A stretch of 64,000 bases of DNA from Microlunatus panaciterrae (lineage in GTDB: Bacteria; Actinomycetota; Actinomycetes; Propionibacteriales; Propionibacteriaceae), in contig NZ_JAFBCF010000001.1 of assembly GCF_016907535.1 (NCBI RefSeq), forward strand, positions 2,914,001 to 2,978,000. The letters are read 5' to 3'. Each line of letters opens with the position of its first letter. The first letter of the stretch is position 1. The position numbers and the translations under genes are program-made. The notes beneath the pieces are model-generated. The model was not told the DNA's origin, did not search any database, and worked only from the letters and a program-made list of their open reading frames with translations. This document shows, piece after piece, positions 53,619 through 62,298 of the stretch.

Positions 53619-54668
53619 TCAGGTCAGGCGACGGTGCAGCCCGCCGAGGCCCAACGTCGGCCTGGCGCGGTGACGGTCGGCGATCTTCTCGGCCGGCAGC
53701 AGCCCGGCCAGGAACTCGTAGCGGTCCAGCACCTCGGGCCCCTGGGTCATCGACCACTCGCCGATCTCGTGCCAGCAGGGCGAGCCGAACGATCCCGACA
53801 CGTTGCGGACCGAGAGCCCGGCGCAGAGGTTGGCGAACCGCAGCCGGTCGGCCAGCGACCAGCCGGTCAGGGTGGCGAAGACGAACGCCCCGGCGAAAAC
53901 GTCGCCGGCTCCGGTGGCGTCGACAGCATCGACCTGGATGGCCGGCTCGAACAGGATCGTGCCGGTGGACCGGTCGGCGGCCAGCACACCGTCCGCGCCG
54001 GTCTTCACCACGGCCGTCTGGACGAAGTCCATCAACCGCTCCACCGCAGCCTCCGGAGACGTGGTCCTGGTGTACGCCATCGCCTCGGTGGCGTTTGGCA
54101 GGAAGACGTCCACGTCAACCAGAGAGTCCAGCACCGCCGGTGACCAGGTCCCGGTGGGATCCCAGGCGGTGTCGCCGAACACGAGGGCGCCGTCGCGTTT
54201 CATCTGGCGCAGCCAGCCGGGAGCGCTGGTGCCGACCTCGACGAAGCAGCTGCGCGACTGAGGCGGGTTCAGCGCCAGGGTCTCCAGCGGCTCCGGCATC
54301 GGTCGCTCATAGGTGATCATGGACCGGTCGCCGCCGTGCGAGAGAGACACGGTGACCGGGGTGGGCCAGTCGTCGAACTGGCGGGAGCGACTCAGGTCGA
54401 TCTCCTCCTGGTCGGCGAGCGTCTCCCAGAGGAAGTCACCGAACCAGTCACCGCCGAACGGGGCGGCCAGGCTGACGTGCAGTCCGAGCCGGCTCATCGC
54501 CACCGCCATGTTGGCCATCCCGCCAGGCGCCGAGCCCAGACCCTCGGTCCACAGCTCCGTCCCGGGCGTCGGCGAGGAGGGCAGGCCGGAGAAGATCATG
54601 TCCATGAACACCATGCCGGTGAGGAACGCGTCCACCGGTGGGGTGGGACAGCTCTCAGCGTCGGTCAT
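53619..54668 (-). CDS. PfkB-family carbohydrate kinase
   Basis: 349 aa from ATG 54668; the frame also opens upstream to 54755 without a good signal. Ribokinase fold: VDAFLTGMVFMDMIFSGLPS, GLGSAPGGMANMAVAMSRLG (sugar-binding GG-x-x-x-N), VFLPNATEAMAYT and VDAVDATGAGDVFAGAFVF (catalytic Asp in GAGD). The sugar substrate is not evident. It is divergent from a GH4 phospho-glycosidase with a 151-base space between, so it may phosphorylate the sugar released or taken up by that pathway. Confidence 0.88.
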   Translation of the reverse strand: MTDAESCPTPPVDAFLTGMVFMDMIFSGLPSSPTPGTELWTEGLGSAPGGMANMAVAMSRLGLHVSLAAPFGGDWFGDFLWETLADQEEIDLSRSRQFDDWPTPVTVSLSHGGDRSMITYERPMPEPLETLALNPPQSRSCFVEVGTSAPGWLRQMKRDGALVFGDTAWDPTGTWSPAVLDSLVDVDVFLPNATEAMAYTRTTSPEAAVERLMDFVQTAVVKTGADGVLAADRSTGTILFEPAIQVDAVDATGAGDVFAGAFVFATLTGWSLADRLRFANLCAGLSVRNVSGSFGSPCWHEIGEWSMTQGPEVLDRYEFLAGLLPAEKIADRHRARPTLGLGGLHRRLT

Positions 54669-54721
54669 GGCAGGCTCCGGAGTTCGGTGCGGCCCGGCGG
54701 GCGAGCCGCCGCCAGGCACGG

Positions 54722-54787
54722 GATGATAGAGATCATCATCGCAGTTCGCGACCATCGGGGCTGCCGATTCGTGTGCGCGTACCGCAC
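54722..54787. promoter_or_regulatory. Inverted repeats between the divergent PfkB and GH4 genes
   Basis: GATGAT-agag-ATCATC (54722-54737) and GTGCG-CGTAC-CGCAC (54773-54787). Position between divergent genes makes either a possible operator; no regulator is encoded next to them. Confidence 0.35.
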
Positions 54788-54819
54788 GACAGCGCAGAAG
54801 TTATCGACAGGGACGAGGT

Positions 54820-56142
54820 GTGCCGGTGAAGATCGCGATCCTGGGCGGCGGCGGCTTCCGGGTGCCGATCGTCTACGAGGCCCTGGTGCGCCAGCTGGAC
54901 CGGCTGGCCGTGGACGAGGTGGCCCTGTTCGACACCGACCAGCGCCGGGTCGCCGCGATCGCGGCCGTACTGGAGCAGCTGAACGCGCCGGTTCGTCGAC
55001 CCCCGAGGGTCCGCCGCTGCGACCGGCTGGTCGATGCCCTCGGCGGGGCCGACTTCGTCTTCTCCGCGGTCCGGGTCGGGGGCCTGAGTGGACGCACCGG
55101 CGACGAACGCCGCGCGCTGGCCGCCGGAGTGCTCGGCCAGGAGACGATCGGCGCGGGTGGGGTCACCTACGGACTGCGGACCGTGCCGGTGGCGACCCGG
55201 ATCGCGGAGGCGTGCGCAGCCGTCGCGCCCGACGCGTGGTTCGTCAACTTCACCAACCCGGCCGGGATGGTGACGGAGGCGATCTCGCGGGTGCTGGGCG
55301 ACCGGGTGATCGGCATCTGTGACTCACCGGCTGGGCTGTGCCGCCGGATCGCGGTCGCGCTCGGCGTCGACGAGCGGGACGCCTGGTTCGACTATGTCGG
55401 GCTCAACCACCTGGGCTGGGTGCGCCAGGTGCTGGTCGACGGCCGCGACCGGCTGCCGGGGCTGCTGGTCGACGAGCCGCGGCTGGCGAGGATCGAGGAG
55501 GGACGGCTGTTCGGCGCGGACTGGCTGCAGACGCTGGGTGCGATACCCAATGAGTACCTCTACTACTTCTACTGCGCCGACGTCGCGGTGGAGGCGATCC
55601 GAGCCGAGCCGGAGACACGCGGGGAATACCTGCTGCGGCAGCAGAGCGCGTTCTACGACGCGGTCGAGGCGGACCCGGCCGCGGCCCTCACGTTGTGGCG
55701 GCAGGCCCGGGCCGAGCGGGACTCCAGCTATATGAAGGAGACCCGGCCGGCGGACCAGGAGCGTGACGCGGACGACATCCAGCTCGGCGGCTACGAACGG
55801 GTCGCGCTGGCGTTGATGAACGGGATCGCCGGCAACGAGCAGTCGACCATCATCCTCAACGTCCGCAACCGGCACGCGCTGTCCGACCTCGACGACGACG
55901 CCGTGGTGGAGGTGCCGTGTCTGGTCGGCGCCAACGGGGCCCAGCCGCTGTCGGCCCGCCGGCTGGACGAGCACATGTCCGGCCTAATCCGCGCGGTCAA
56001 GTCGGTCGAGCGGCAGACCATCGAGGCTGCCCTGAGCGGATCGCGCCGGGCGGCGGTGCGGGCACTGGCCGACCATCCGCTGGTCGCCTCGGTGGGTGCC
56101 GCCCGTCGGATCCTGGCAGATTACGCCTGGCCCGAGGCCTGA
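54820..56142 (+). CDS. Glycoside hydrolase family 4, 6-phospho-beta-glucosidase-like
   Basis: 440 aa, GTG start (a second in-frame GTG at 54826 is possible). NAD-binding IAILGGGGFRVPIVYEAL is at the N-terminus, followed by WFVNFTNPAGMVTEAISR, VIGICDSPAGLCRRIA (metal Cys) and FDYVGLNHLGWVRQVLVDG (metal His). GH4 enzymes cleave glycosides by an NAD/metal redox mechanism. Many phospho-beta-glucosidases have Asn where this has Asp after GIC; the effect on specificity is unknown. No PTS gene is in the window, so the source of a phosphorylated substrate is open. Confidence 0.9.
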   Translation: MPVKIAILGGGGFRVPIVYEALVRQLDRLAVDEVALFDTDQRRVAAIAAVLEQLNAPVRRPPRVRRCDRLVDALGGADFVFSAVRVGGLSGRTGDERRALAAGVLGQETIGAGGVTYGLRTVPVATRIAEACAAVAPDAWFVNFTNPAGMVTEAISRVLGDRVIGICDSPAGLCRRIAVALGVDERDAWFDYVGLNHLGWVRQVLVDGRDRLPGLLVDEPRLARIEEGRLFGADWLQTLGAIPNEYLYYFYCADVAVEAIRAEPETRGEYLLRQQSAFYDAVEADPAAALTLWRQARAERDSSYMKETRPADQERDADDIQLGGYERVALALMNGIAGNEQSTIILNVRNRHALSDLDDDAVVEVPCLVGANGAQPLSARRLDEHMSGLIRAVKSVERQTIEAALSGSRRAAVRALADHPLVASVGAARRILADYAWPEA

Positions 56143-56181
56143 TTTTCCGTCTCCAGTTCGAATCTGAGCGACCCTAGCCCC

Positions 56182-56187
56182 TAGGCT
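56182..56187 (+). promoter_or_regulatory. -10 box, sahH
   Basis: TAGGCT, 6 bases before ATG 56194. Confidence 0.65.
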
Positions 56188-56193
56188 GCAGTC

Positions 56194-57648
56194 ATGGATT
56201 ATCGCGTCGCCGACCTGACCCTGGCCGAGTTCGGCCGGAAAGAGATCAACCTGGCCGAGCATGAGATGCCCGGACTGATGGCCATGCGGGAACAGTACGG
56301 TCAGCGCCAGCCGCTGAAGGGCGCCCGGATCGCCGGCTCCCTGCACATGACGGTGCAGACCGCGGTGCTGATCGAGACCCTGGTGGCGCTGGGCGCCGAG
56401 GTGCGCTGGGCCAGCTGCAACATCTTCTCCACCCAGGACCACGCCGCCGCCGCCGTCGTGGTCGGCGACGGGTCGCCGGAGGCGCCGGGCGGTGTTCCGG
56501 TGTTCGCCTGGAAGGGCGAGACGCTGGAAGAGTACTGGTGGTGCACCGAGCAGATCCTCAACTGGCCGGACGGCCGACTGCCCAACATGATCCTGGACGA
56601 CGGCGGCGACGCCACCATGCTCGTCCACAAGGGTGTCGAGTATGAGAAGGCCGGTGCTGTGCCGGACGCGACCGACGAGCACCCGGAGGAGTTCAGGGTC
56701 TTCCTCGGGCTGCTCAAGACGTCACTGGCCGAGGGCCGGACCAACTGGACCGAGGTGGCCAACTCCATCAAGGGAGTCACCGAGGAGACCACCACCGGGG
56801 TGCACCGGCTGTACGAGATGCACCGCCAGCAGGCGCTGATGTTCCCCGCGATCAACGTCAACGACTCGGTCACGAAGTCCAAGTTCGACAACAGGTACGG
56901 CTGCCGCCACTCGCTGATCGACGGTCTCAACCGGGCGACCGACGTGCTGATCGGCGGCAAGGTCGCGGTCGTGTGCGGCTACGGCGACGTCGGCAAGGGC
57001 TGCGCCGAGTCGCTGCGCGGCCAGGGTGCGCGGGTGATCATCACCGAGGTGGACCCGATCTGCGCCCTGCAGGCCGCCATGGACGGCTACCAGGTGACCA
57101 CCCTCGAGGATGCGCTGCCGATCGCCGACATCTACATCACCGCGACCGGCTGCCTGAACGTGATCAGCGCCGACCAGATGAGCCGGATGAAGCACCAGGC
57201 CATCGTCGCCAACATCGGCCACTTCGACAACGAGATCGACATCGCCGGGGTGGAGAAGTGGCCCGGAGTGACCCGCAACAACATCAAGCCGCAGGTCGAC
57301 GAGTGGATCTTCCCCGGCCCGGACGGATCCGCCGACGGCGCGGGTCGGCACTCGGTGATCGTGCTCAGCGAGGGCCGGCTGATGAACCTGGGCAATGCGA
57401 CCGGACACCCCAGTTTCGTGATGAGCAACTCGTTCACCAATCAGGTGCTCGCGCAGATCGAGATCTTCACCAAGCCCGAGGAGTACCCGGTCGGCGTGCA
57501 CGTCCTGCCCAAGCACCTCGACGAAGCGGTGGCCAGGCTGCACCTGGGCTCGCTGGGCGTGAAGCTCACCGAGCTGTCGGCCAAGCAGGCCGCCTACCTC
57601 GGCGTACCGGTCGAGGGCCCCTACAAGCCCGACCACTACCGCTACTGA
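56194..57648 (+). CDS. sahH: Adenosylhomocysteinase
   Basis: 484 aa, ATG 6 bases after TAGGCT. The actinobacterial SAHase length with its insertion is present. [78 protein letters not shown] (NAD site) and [17 protein letters not shown] are all conserved, ending in the typical Lys-Pro-Asp-His-Tyr-Arg-Tyr tail. It splits S-adenosylhomocysteine to homocysteine and adenosine, sustaining methyl transfer. Only 51 bases precede it, too few for an SAH riboswitch. Confidence 0.98.
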   Translation: MDYRVADLTLAEFGRKEINLAEHEMPGLMAMREQYGQRQPLKGARIAGSLHMTVQTAVLIETLVALGAEVRWASCNIFSTQDHAAAAVVVGDGSPEAPGGVPVFAWKGETLEEYWWCTEQILNWPDGRLPNMILDDGGDATMLVHKGVEYEKAGAVPDATDEHPEEFRVFLGLLKTSLAEGRTNWTEVANSIKGVTEETTTGVHRLYEMHRQQALMFPAINVNDSVTKSKFDNRYGCRHSLIDGLNRATDVLIGGKVAVVCGYGDVGKGCAESLRGQGARVIITEVDPICALQAAMDGYQVTTLEDALPIADIYITATGCLNVISADQMSRMKHQAIVANIGHFDNEIDIAGVEKWPGVTRNNIKPQVDEWIFPGPDGSADGAGRHSVIVLSEGRLMNLGNATGHPSFVMSNSFTNQVLAQIEIFTKPEEYPVGVHVLPKHLDEAVARLHLGSLGVKLTELSAKQAAYLGVPVEGPYKPDHYRY

Positions 57649-57674
57649 GCCGTGGCCGCTGACGTCAGCCGTCG

Positions 57675-60218
57675 ATGAATCTGCTCGCCGACGGGTCCCC
57701 CGGGGCCGGCTGGCAGGACCTGCTCGAGGGGATCCGGGACCTCGGCGCTGAGGACCTGGGGCGGGTGCGGCGCGAGGTGGCCCGGCTGTTGGAGGACGAC
57801 GGGGTCAGCTACACCCCGAGCCCGCCACTGACGGTGGCGGCGACCGGGGCGTCGGCCGCGGAGCCGCCGCTGACCGAACCCACCGCCTGGCGGCTGGACC
57901 CGGTGCCGCTGGTGTTGGACGAATGGGAGTGGGCCACCCTCGAGGTGGGCCTGGTCCAGCGGGCCGAGCTGCTGAACGCGGTCCTGGCCGACCTGTACGG
58001 TGAGCGCCGGCTGATCGCCGACGGTCTGCTGCCGCCGGCGGTGGTGTTCGGTCACCGGGAGTACCTCCGCTCCTCGGTGGGCATCGACCACCTCGGACCC
58101 CAGCTCATCCTGGCGGCCGCCGATCTGGGCCGGGACGCGGGTGGGGAGTGGCGAGTACTGGGGGACCGTACCCAGGCGCCGTCCGGCGCCGGTTACGCGA
58201 TGGAGAACCGTCGGGTCATCTCCAGGGCGCTCCCCGAGCTGTACGGTCGCGCGCACCTGCACCGGCTGACCCCGTTCTTCCAGTCCATGCGCGCCGCCCT
58301 GGCCGATGCCGCCGCAGGCCAGGTCGAGGATCCGCGGGTGGTCGTACTCAGTCCCGGGACCCACTCCGAAACCGCCTTCGACCAGGCCTTCCTGGCGTCC
58401 CTGCTGGGCTTCCCGCTGCTGGAGGGCAACGACCTGACGGTCCGTGACGGCAAGGTCTGGATGCGCGGGCTCGGCAAGCTGGAAAGGGTGGATGTGATCC
58501 TGCGCCGGGTCGACGCCGCCTGGTCCGACCCGCTCGAGCTGCGGCCCAACTCCCAGCTCGGCGTACCGGGTCTGCTGGAGTGCGTCCGGCAGGGCAGTGT
58601 CACGTTGGCCAACGGACTGGGCGCCGGGGTGGTGGAGAACCCGGCCTTGCTGCCGTTCCTGCCCGAGATCTGCCAACGGCTGCTGGGCGAGCCGCTGCGG
58701 CTGCCGTCGGTGGAGACCTTCTGGTGCGGCGACCGGACGGCACGCAGCCATGTGCTGGCCAGCCTGGACTCCCTGGTGATCCGCCCCATCTCCCGGGCCG
58801 ACGGCAGGAGCGTCATCGGCGCGTCGCTGACCAGGGCCGAGCGGGAGAGGCTGGCCGACAGGATCGAGGCCACGCCGTACGCGTTCGTCGGTCAGCGGCA
58901 GCTCAGCCTGTCGCCGCCCCCGAGCGCCGACGACGACCGCCTGGAGCCGCGGAGCGTCGTGCTGCGCAGCTTCGCCGTCCGTCGCGGCGCCTCCTACGCC
59001 GCCATGCCGGGTGGGATGGCGACCAGCCGTGAGCGCACCCTCGACGACTCCGGCGGGGCGGACGGCGCCACGGAGGGGTCATGGACCGCAAGGGACGTCT
59101 GGGTGGTGGGTGGCCGACGCCCCGCACCGAGTGCGCCGAGCGGGCTGCCGGAACGCGCTCAGCTGCACGTCGCCGAGGCACCTGCGGCGATGGTGCCGCG
59201 CGTGCTCAGCGACCTGTTCTGGTTCGGCCGCTATGCCGAGCGGGCGGAGGACCTGCTGCGGCTGATCCTGGCGACCAGACAGGTCGCGGTCGAGACCGAC
59301 GGCGATCGAACCACCGGCCAGCCCCTGGATGCCCTGCTCAGGGCCGTCACCCATGTCAGCGCCGCCTATCCCGGCTACACCGAGCAGACCGACGCGTGGC
59401 TGACCGAGCTGCGTTCGATGGTCCTCGACCGGCGTCGGACCGGCACGGTGGCGCAGTCCGTTGCTGCGCTGACCAACGCCGCCCAGGGTGTCCGCGACCA
59501 GCTGTCGCAGGATGTCTGGATGGTGCTGGCCGGGGTCGACCGGGCGCTGGCCGCGCTGACCGTCGCGCCGTACGACCAGGGCCCGCAACTCTATGACACC
59601 AGTGAGCGGTTGCTGTCGGGCTTGCTGGCCCTGACCGGCATCACCAGCGAGAACATGGTGCGCGATCCGGGCTGGTATCTGCTGGACAGTGGCCGCGGCA
59701 TCGAGCGCGGTCTTCAGGTGCTGGCCCTGCTGCGCTCGACCGTCTGCCGACCGCATGCCGACAGCGCCGAGCGGATGGTCATCGAGGCAGCCCTCTCCGC
59801 GGCCGAGAGCATCGTCACCTATCGCCGCCGCTACCGCGGCCAGACCCGGGTGGCCCCGATGCTGGAGCTGCTGGTGCTGGACCGGCACAACCCGCGAGCG
59901 GTCGCCTACCAGGTCGACCGGGTGGCGGCTGACCTCCGTTCGCTGCCCGGCTCGAGCGGCACGTCCCGGCCGGTGCGGCTGGTGTCCGACCTCGCCGAGC
60001 GACTGGCGGGGGCCTCGCCGACGGAGTTGGTGGCGGCGGGCGACGCCGGCGGATACGACCAGCTGGCCTCCTTCCTGGGTGAGCTCCAGGAGCAGCTCCG
60101 GCGGCTCGCCGAGGCCATTGCCGAGGAGTACCTGACCCAACCGCCACAGCCACAGCCGCTCTGGCGTCCGCTGCTGACCGACTCCCGGCTCACTGTGCGG
60201 GTGGAGCCGACACCATGA
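57675..60218 (+). CDS. Circularly permuted ATP-grasp protein fused to an alpha-E domain
   Basis: 847 aa. Residues ~70-470 are a circularly permuted type 2 ATP-grasp domain: LLNAVLADLYGERRLIADGL, VLGDRTQAPSGAGYAMENRR (nucleotide loop), VVVLSPGTHSETAFDQAFLA and ETFWCGDRTARSHVLASLD. Residues ~515-825 are the all-helical alpha-E domain (VPRVLSDLFWFGRYAERAED at its start). In many genomes these are separate adjacent genes; here they are one protein. The family is predicted to form amide bonds in peptide-like products; no substrate is known. It overlaps the transglutaminase gene by 4 bases. Confidence 0.9.
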   Translation: MNLLADGSPGAGWQDLLEGIRDLGAEDLGRVRREVARLLEDDGVSYTPSPPLTVAATGASAAEPPLTEPTAWRLDPVPLVLDEWEWATLEVGLVQRAELLNAVLADLYGERRLIADGLLPPAVVFGHREYLRSSVGIDHLGPQLILAAADLGRDAGGEWRVLGDRTQAPSGAGYAMENRRVISRALPELYGRAHLHRLTPFFQSMRAALADAAAGQVEDPRVVVLSPGTHSETAFDQAFLASLLGFPLLEGNDLTVRDGKVWMRGLGKLERVDVILRRVDAAWSDPLELRPNSQLGVPGLLECVRQGSVTLANGLGAGVVENPALLPFLPEICQRLLGEPLRLPSVETFWCGDRTARSHVLASLDSLVIRPISRADGRSVIGASLTRAERERLADRIEATPYAFVGQRQLSLSPPPSADDDRLEPRSVVLRSFAVRRGASYAAMPGGMATSRERTLDDSGGADGATEGSWTARDVWVVGGRRPAPSAPSGLPERAQLHVAEAPAAMVPRVLSDLFWFGRYAERAEDLLRLILATRQVAVETDGDRTTGQPLDALLRAVTHVSAAYPGYTEQTDAWLTELRSMVLDRRRTGTVAQSVAALTNAAQGVRDQLSQDVWMVLAGVDRALAALTVAPYDQGPQLYDTSERLLSGLLALTGITSENMVRDPGWYLLDSGRGIERGLQVLALLRSTVCRPHADSAERMVIEAALSAAESIVTYRRRYRGQTRVAPMLELLVLDRHNPRAVAYQVDRVAADLRSLPGSSGTSRPVRLVSDLAERLAGASPTELVAAGDAGGYDQLASFLGELQEQLRRLAEAIAEEYLTQPPQPQPLWRPLLTDSRLTVRVEPTP

Positions 60219-61114
60219 CCGACTACCGGATCCGGCACACCACCCGCTACAGCTACGACGGACCGGTCAGTGGTTCCTACGGGCTGTTCCATCTCCGTCC
60301 GCGGGACCTGCCCTGGCAGCAGTGCCGCAGCCACGACGTGCGGATCGAGCCCGCTGCCGCCGATGTCTTCCGGCACTGTGACGTCTTCGGCAACGACAAG
60401 ACCTACTTCCACGTCATCGAGCCGCACACCGTGCTGGAGGTCACCGCGGTCAGCGAGGTGCAGATCTCGCCCCAGCAGCTGCCGCCCGACCGACTGTCCA
60501 TCGCCTGGGAACGGGCCCGGCCGGATCAGCGGCTGGAGCTGCCCGATGCCTGGCAGGCGGTGGACTACACCTTCGCCACGCCGCTGGTCGACCTGCCCGA
60601 CGAGGTGCACGACTACGCTCGCCGTTCGTTCCCGGCCGGCCGGCCGCTGGGTGAGGCGGCCACCGAACTGATGCACCGGATTCACGCCGACTTCGACTAC
60701 CAGTCGGGCTCGAGCTCGGTCACCTCCCGCGTCACCGACCTGTTGCGCAGCCGCAGCGGAGTCTGCCAGGACTTCGCCCACTTCCTGGTCGCCTGTCTGC
60801 GCAGCCAGGGACTGGCGGGCCGGTACGTCAGCGGTTATCTGGCCACCCGGCCGCCGCCGGGACAGCCGCGGCTCGTCGGAGCCGACGCCAGCCATGCCTG
60901 GGCCGGCTGCTGGGTGCCCGGTGCCGGGTGGCTCTACCTGGACCCGACCAACGACCGGCTGACCGACGAGGCCCACGCCACCGTCGCGTTCGGTCGGGAC
61001 TACGGCGACGTACCGCCGGTGAAGGGCGTGATCTTCACCAAGGCGAAGGAGTCGAACATGACGGTCAGCGTCGACATGGCACCGGTGCCCCGCGCCGACT
61101 CTGCCGGCCGTTAG
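60215..61114 (+). CDS. Transglutaminase-like cysteine protease-fold protein
   Basis: 299 aa, ATG coupled to the ATP-grasp/alpha-E gene. The N-terminal beta region (about 1-85, TTRYSYDGPVSGSYGLFHLR) is the usual companion domain. The catalytic triad is C184 in SGVCQDFAHF, H227 in ASHAWAGCW and D243 in YLDPTND. Members hydrolyse or transfer amides. The constant pairing with ATP-grasp and alpha-E genes implies a shared peptide-modifying pathway, perhaps processing the ligase product (inference). It converges on sixA with 9 bases between. Confidence 0.92.
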   Translation: MTDYRIRHTTRYSYDGPVSGSYGLFHLRPRDLPWQQCRSHDVRIEPAAADVFRHCDVFGNDKTYFHVIEPHTVLEVTAVSEVQISPQQLPPDRLSIAWERARPDQRLELPDAWQAVDYTFATPLVDLPDEVHDYARRSFPAGRPLGEAATELMHRIHADFDYQSGSSSVTSRVTDLLRSRSGVCQDFAHFLVACLRSQGLAGRYVSGYLATRPPPGQPRLVGADASHAWAGCWVPGAGWLYLDPTNDRLTDEAHATVAFGRDYGDVPPVKGVIFTKAKESNMTVSVDMAPVPRADSAGR

Positions 61115-61123
61115 CGGCGACGG

Positions 61124-61672
61124 CTACTTCTTCGCCCTCTTCTTGGCGGCCCCACGCGGCACGTCGAAACCGACCAGGGTCGCCGAGCCGGCGCTGAGAC
61201 CGGCCCAGCTGCCGTCGTACCGCAGCGTGGCCAACCCGCTGGTCGGGAACTTGTCGTCCAAGGCCCGCCACAGGTCCGGCCGCCCGTCCCGGTTGCCGAT
61301 CTTGTCCACCAGATCCGGGATGCCCGGCGCGTGGCCGACCAGCAACACCGTGGACACCTGCTCCGAGAGACCCCGGAGTACGGCCATCAGCTCCGGCACC
61401 CAGGCCTCGTAGATGGAGTCGTCATAACTGACCTCGCACGTCGGAGCACCGCCCTTGACGGCCCGGCGCCAGGTCTGCTGCGCCCGGGTCGCCGTCGAAC
61501 AGACGACCAGGTCGGGCCGGATGTCGTGGTCGGCCAGGAAGGCGCCGACGGCAAGGCTGTCACGGCGTCCGCGGCCCGACAGCGGCCGTTCGTGGTCGTC
61601 AACGTCCAGGCCCCAGGCGGACTTGGCGTGCCGCAGCAGCATGATCGTCTTCGAGGCGGCGGAGTCACTCAT
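61124..61672 (-). CDS. sixA: SixA-like histidine phosphatase
   Basis: 182 aa, ATG 6 bases after a TAGGCT box. The N-terminal IMLLRHAKSAWGLDVDDHER is the RHG/RHAKS signature of phosphohistidine phosphatases; VVCSTATRAQQTW (the second Arg) and LLVGHAPGIPDLV (second catalytic His) complete the site. It removes phosphate from a phosphohistidine or another small phospho-substrate in the cytoplasm. The basic tail AAKKRAKK is unusual. Confidence 0.92.
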   Translation of the reverse strand: MSDSAASKTIMLLRHAKSAWGLDVDDHERPLSGRGRRDSLAVGAFLADHDIRPDLVVCSTATRAQQTWRRAVKGGAPTCEVSYDDSIYEAWVPELMAVLRGLSEQVSTVLLVGHAPGIPDLVDKIGNRDGRPDLWRALDDKFPTSGLATLRYDGSWAGLSAGSATLVGFDVPRGAAKKRAKK

Positions 61673-61678
61673 GCGGCG

Positions 61679-61684
61679 AGCCTA
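61679..61684 (-). promoter_or_regulatory. -10 box, sixA
   Basis: TAGGCT on the minus strand, 6 bases before ATG 61672. Confidence 0.65.
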
Positions 61685-61757
61685 CGGCTGCCGGGTTGAC
61701 GGAAGGTTACGAGCGCCGCTTGACGCCCGGTGGTGACCCCGCCGCCCGGAGGAAGGC

Positions 61758-62189
61758 TCAGTCCAGCAGCCGGCGCAGCAGCTCAGCCAGGGTCGCCCGC
61801 TCGTCCGGACGGAGGGCGGACAGGAACGTCTCAGCCTGGGCGGCGCGCATCTCTTCGACCTCGCGGGCCACTGTGCGGCCAGCCTCGGTGAGCCGAAGAC
61901 AGGTGGCCCGCCGGTCGCTCTCATCCGGTAACCGTTCGAGCAGCCCCTTGGCCTCGAGGGCATCGACCACCTCGGTCGCCGACCGCGGCGCGATGTGCAA
62001 CGCCTCAGCCAACGCGGACACCCGCAGCGGCTCGGTGGCGGGGAGGTCGTCCCGGCCGGCCACCACCCGTAGCGCCCGGGACTGGTGCGGGGACAGCTCC
62101 CAGGGCTCCAGCGACACCGCGAACCGGTGCCGAAGCGTGCGGGCAGCCCGCATGATCAGTTCGCTCGCATGGTCCGATGGTGCCGCCAT
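61758..62189 (-). CDS. MarR family transcriptional regulator
   Basis: 143 aa from ATG 62189, 6 bases after a TACGCT box; another in-frame ATG at 62216 lies over the promoter. Winged helix: QSRALRVVAGRDDLP, LRVSALAEALHIAPRSATEV (recognition helix) and GLLERLPDESDRRATCLRLT (wing). The closing helices make the dimer interface. It is divergent from an ABC exporter, with a 23-base palindrome between them. It probably represses the exporter and itself until a ligand binds. Confidence 0.92.
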   Translation of the reverse strand: MAAPSDHASELIMRAARTLRHRFAVSLEPWELSPHQSRALRVVAGRDDLPATEPLRVSALAEALHIAPRSATEVVDALEAKGLLERLPDESDRRATCLRLTEAGRTVAREVEEMRAAQAETFLSALRPDERATLAELLRRLLD

Positions 62190-62195
62190 GGCCCC

Positions 62196-62201
62196 AGCGT
62201 A
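62196..62201 (-). promoter_or_regulatory. -10 box, marR
   Basis: TACGCT on the minus strand, 6 bases before ATG 62189; it supports the shorter start. Confidence 0.6.
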
Positions 62202-62229
62202 GAGGTGGACCCGCATCCAGAGTTTGTCG

Positions 62230-62252
62230 GGCTACCACATAATGAGGTAGCC
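62230..62252. promoter_or_regulatory. 23-base palindrome, MarR operator candidate
   Basis: GGCTACC-A-CAT-A-ATG-A-GGTAGCC, a near-perfect palindrome with one mismatched pair around a central A at 62241. It lies between the divergent MarR and ABC genes. It fits the length and symmetry of MarR-dimer sites. Confidence 0.7.
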
Positions 62253-62298
62253 TCACCAACATGAGTTGCTGACGAGATGAAAGACCGAGGTGGTGCGC

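Noticed and set aside
56143-56193. SAH riboswitch before sahH
   Set aside because: Only 51 bases lie between the genes and the promoter box is 6 bases from the start, which leaves no room for an RNA leader.
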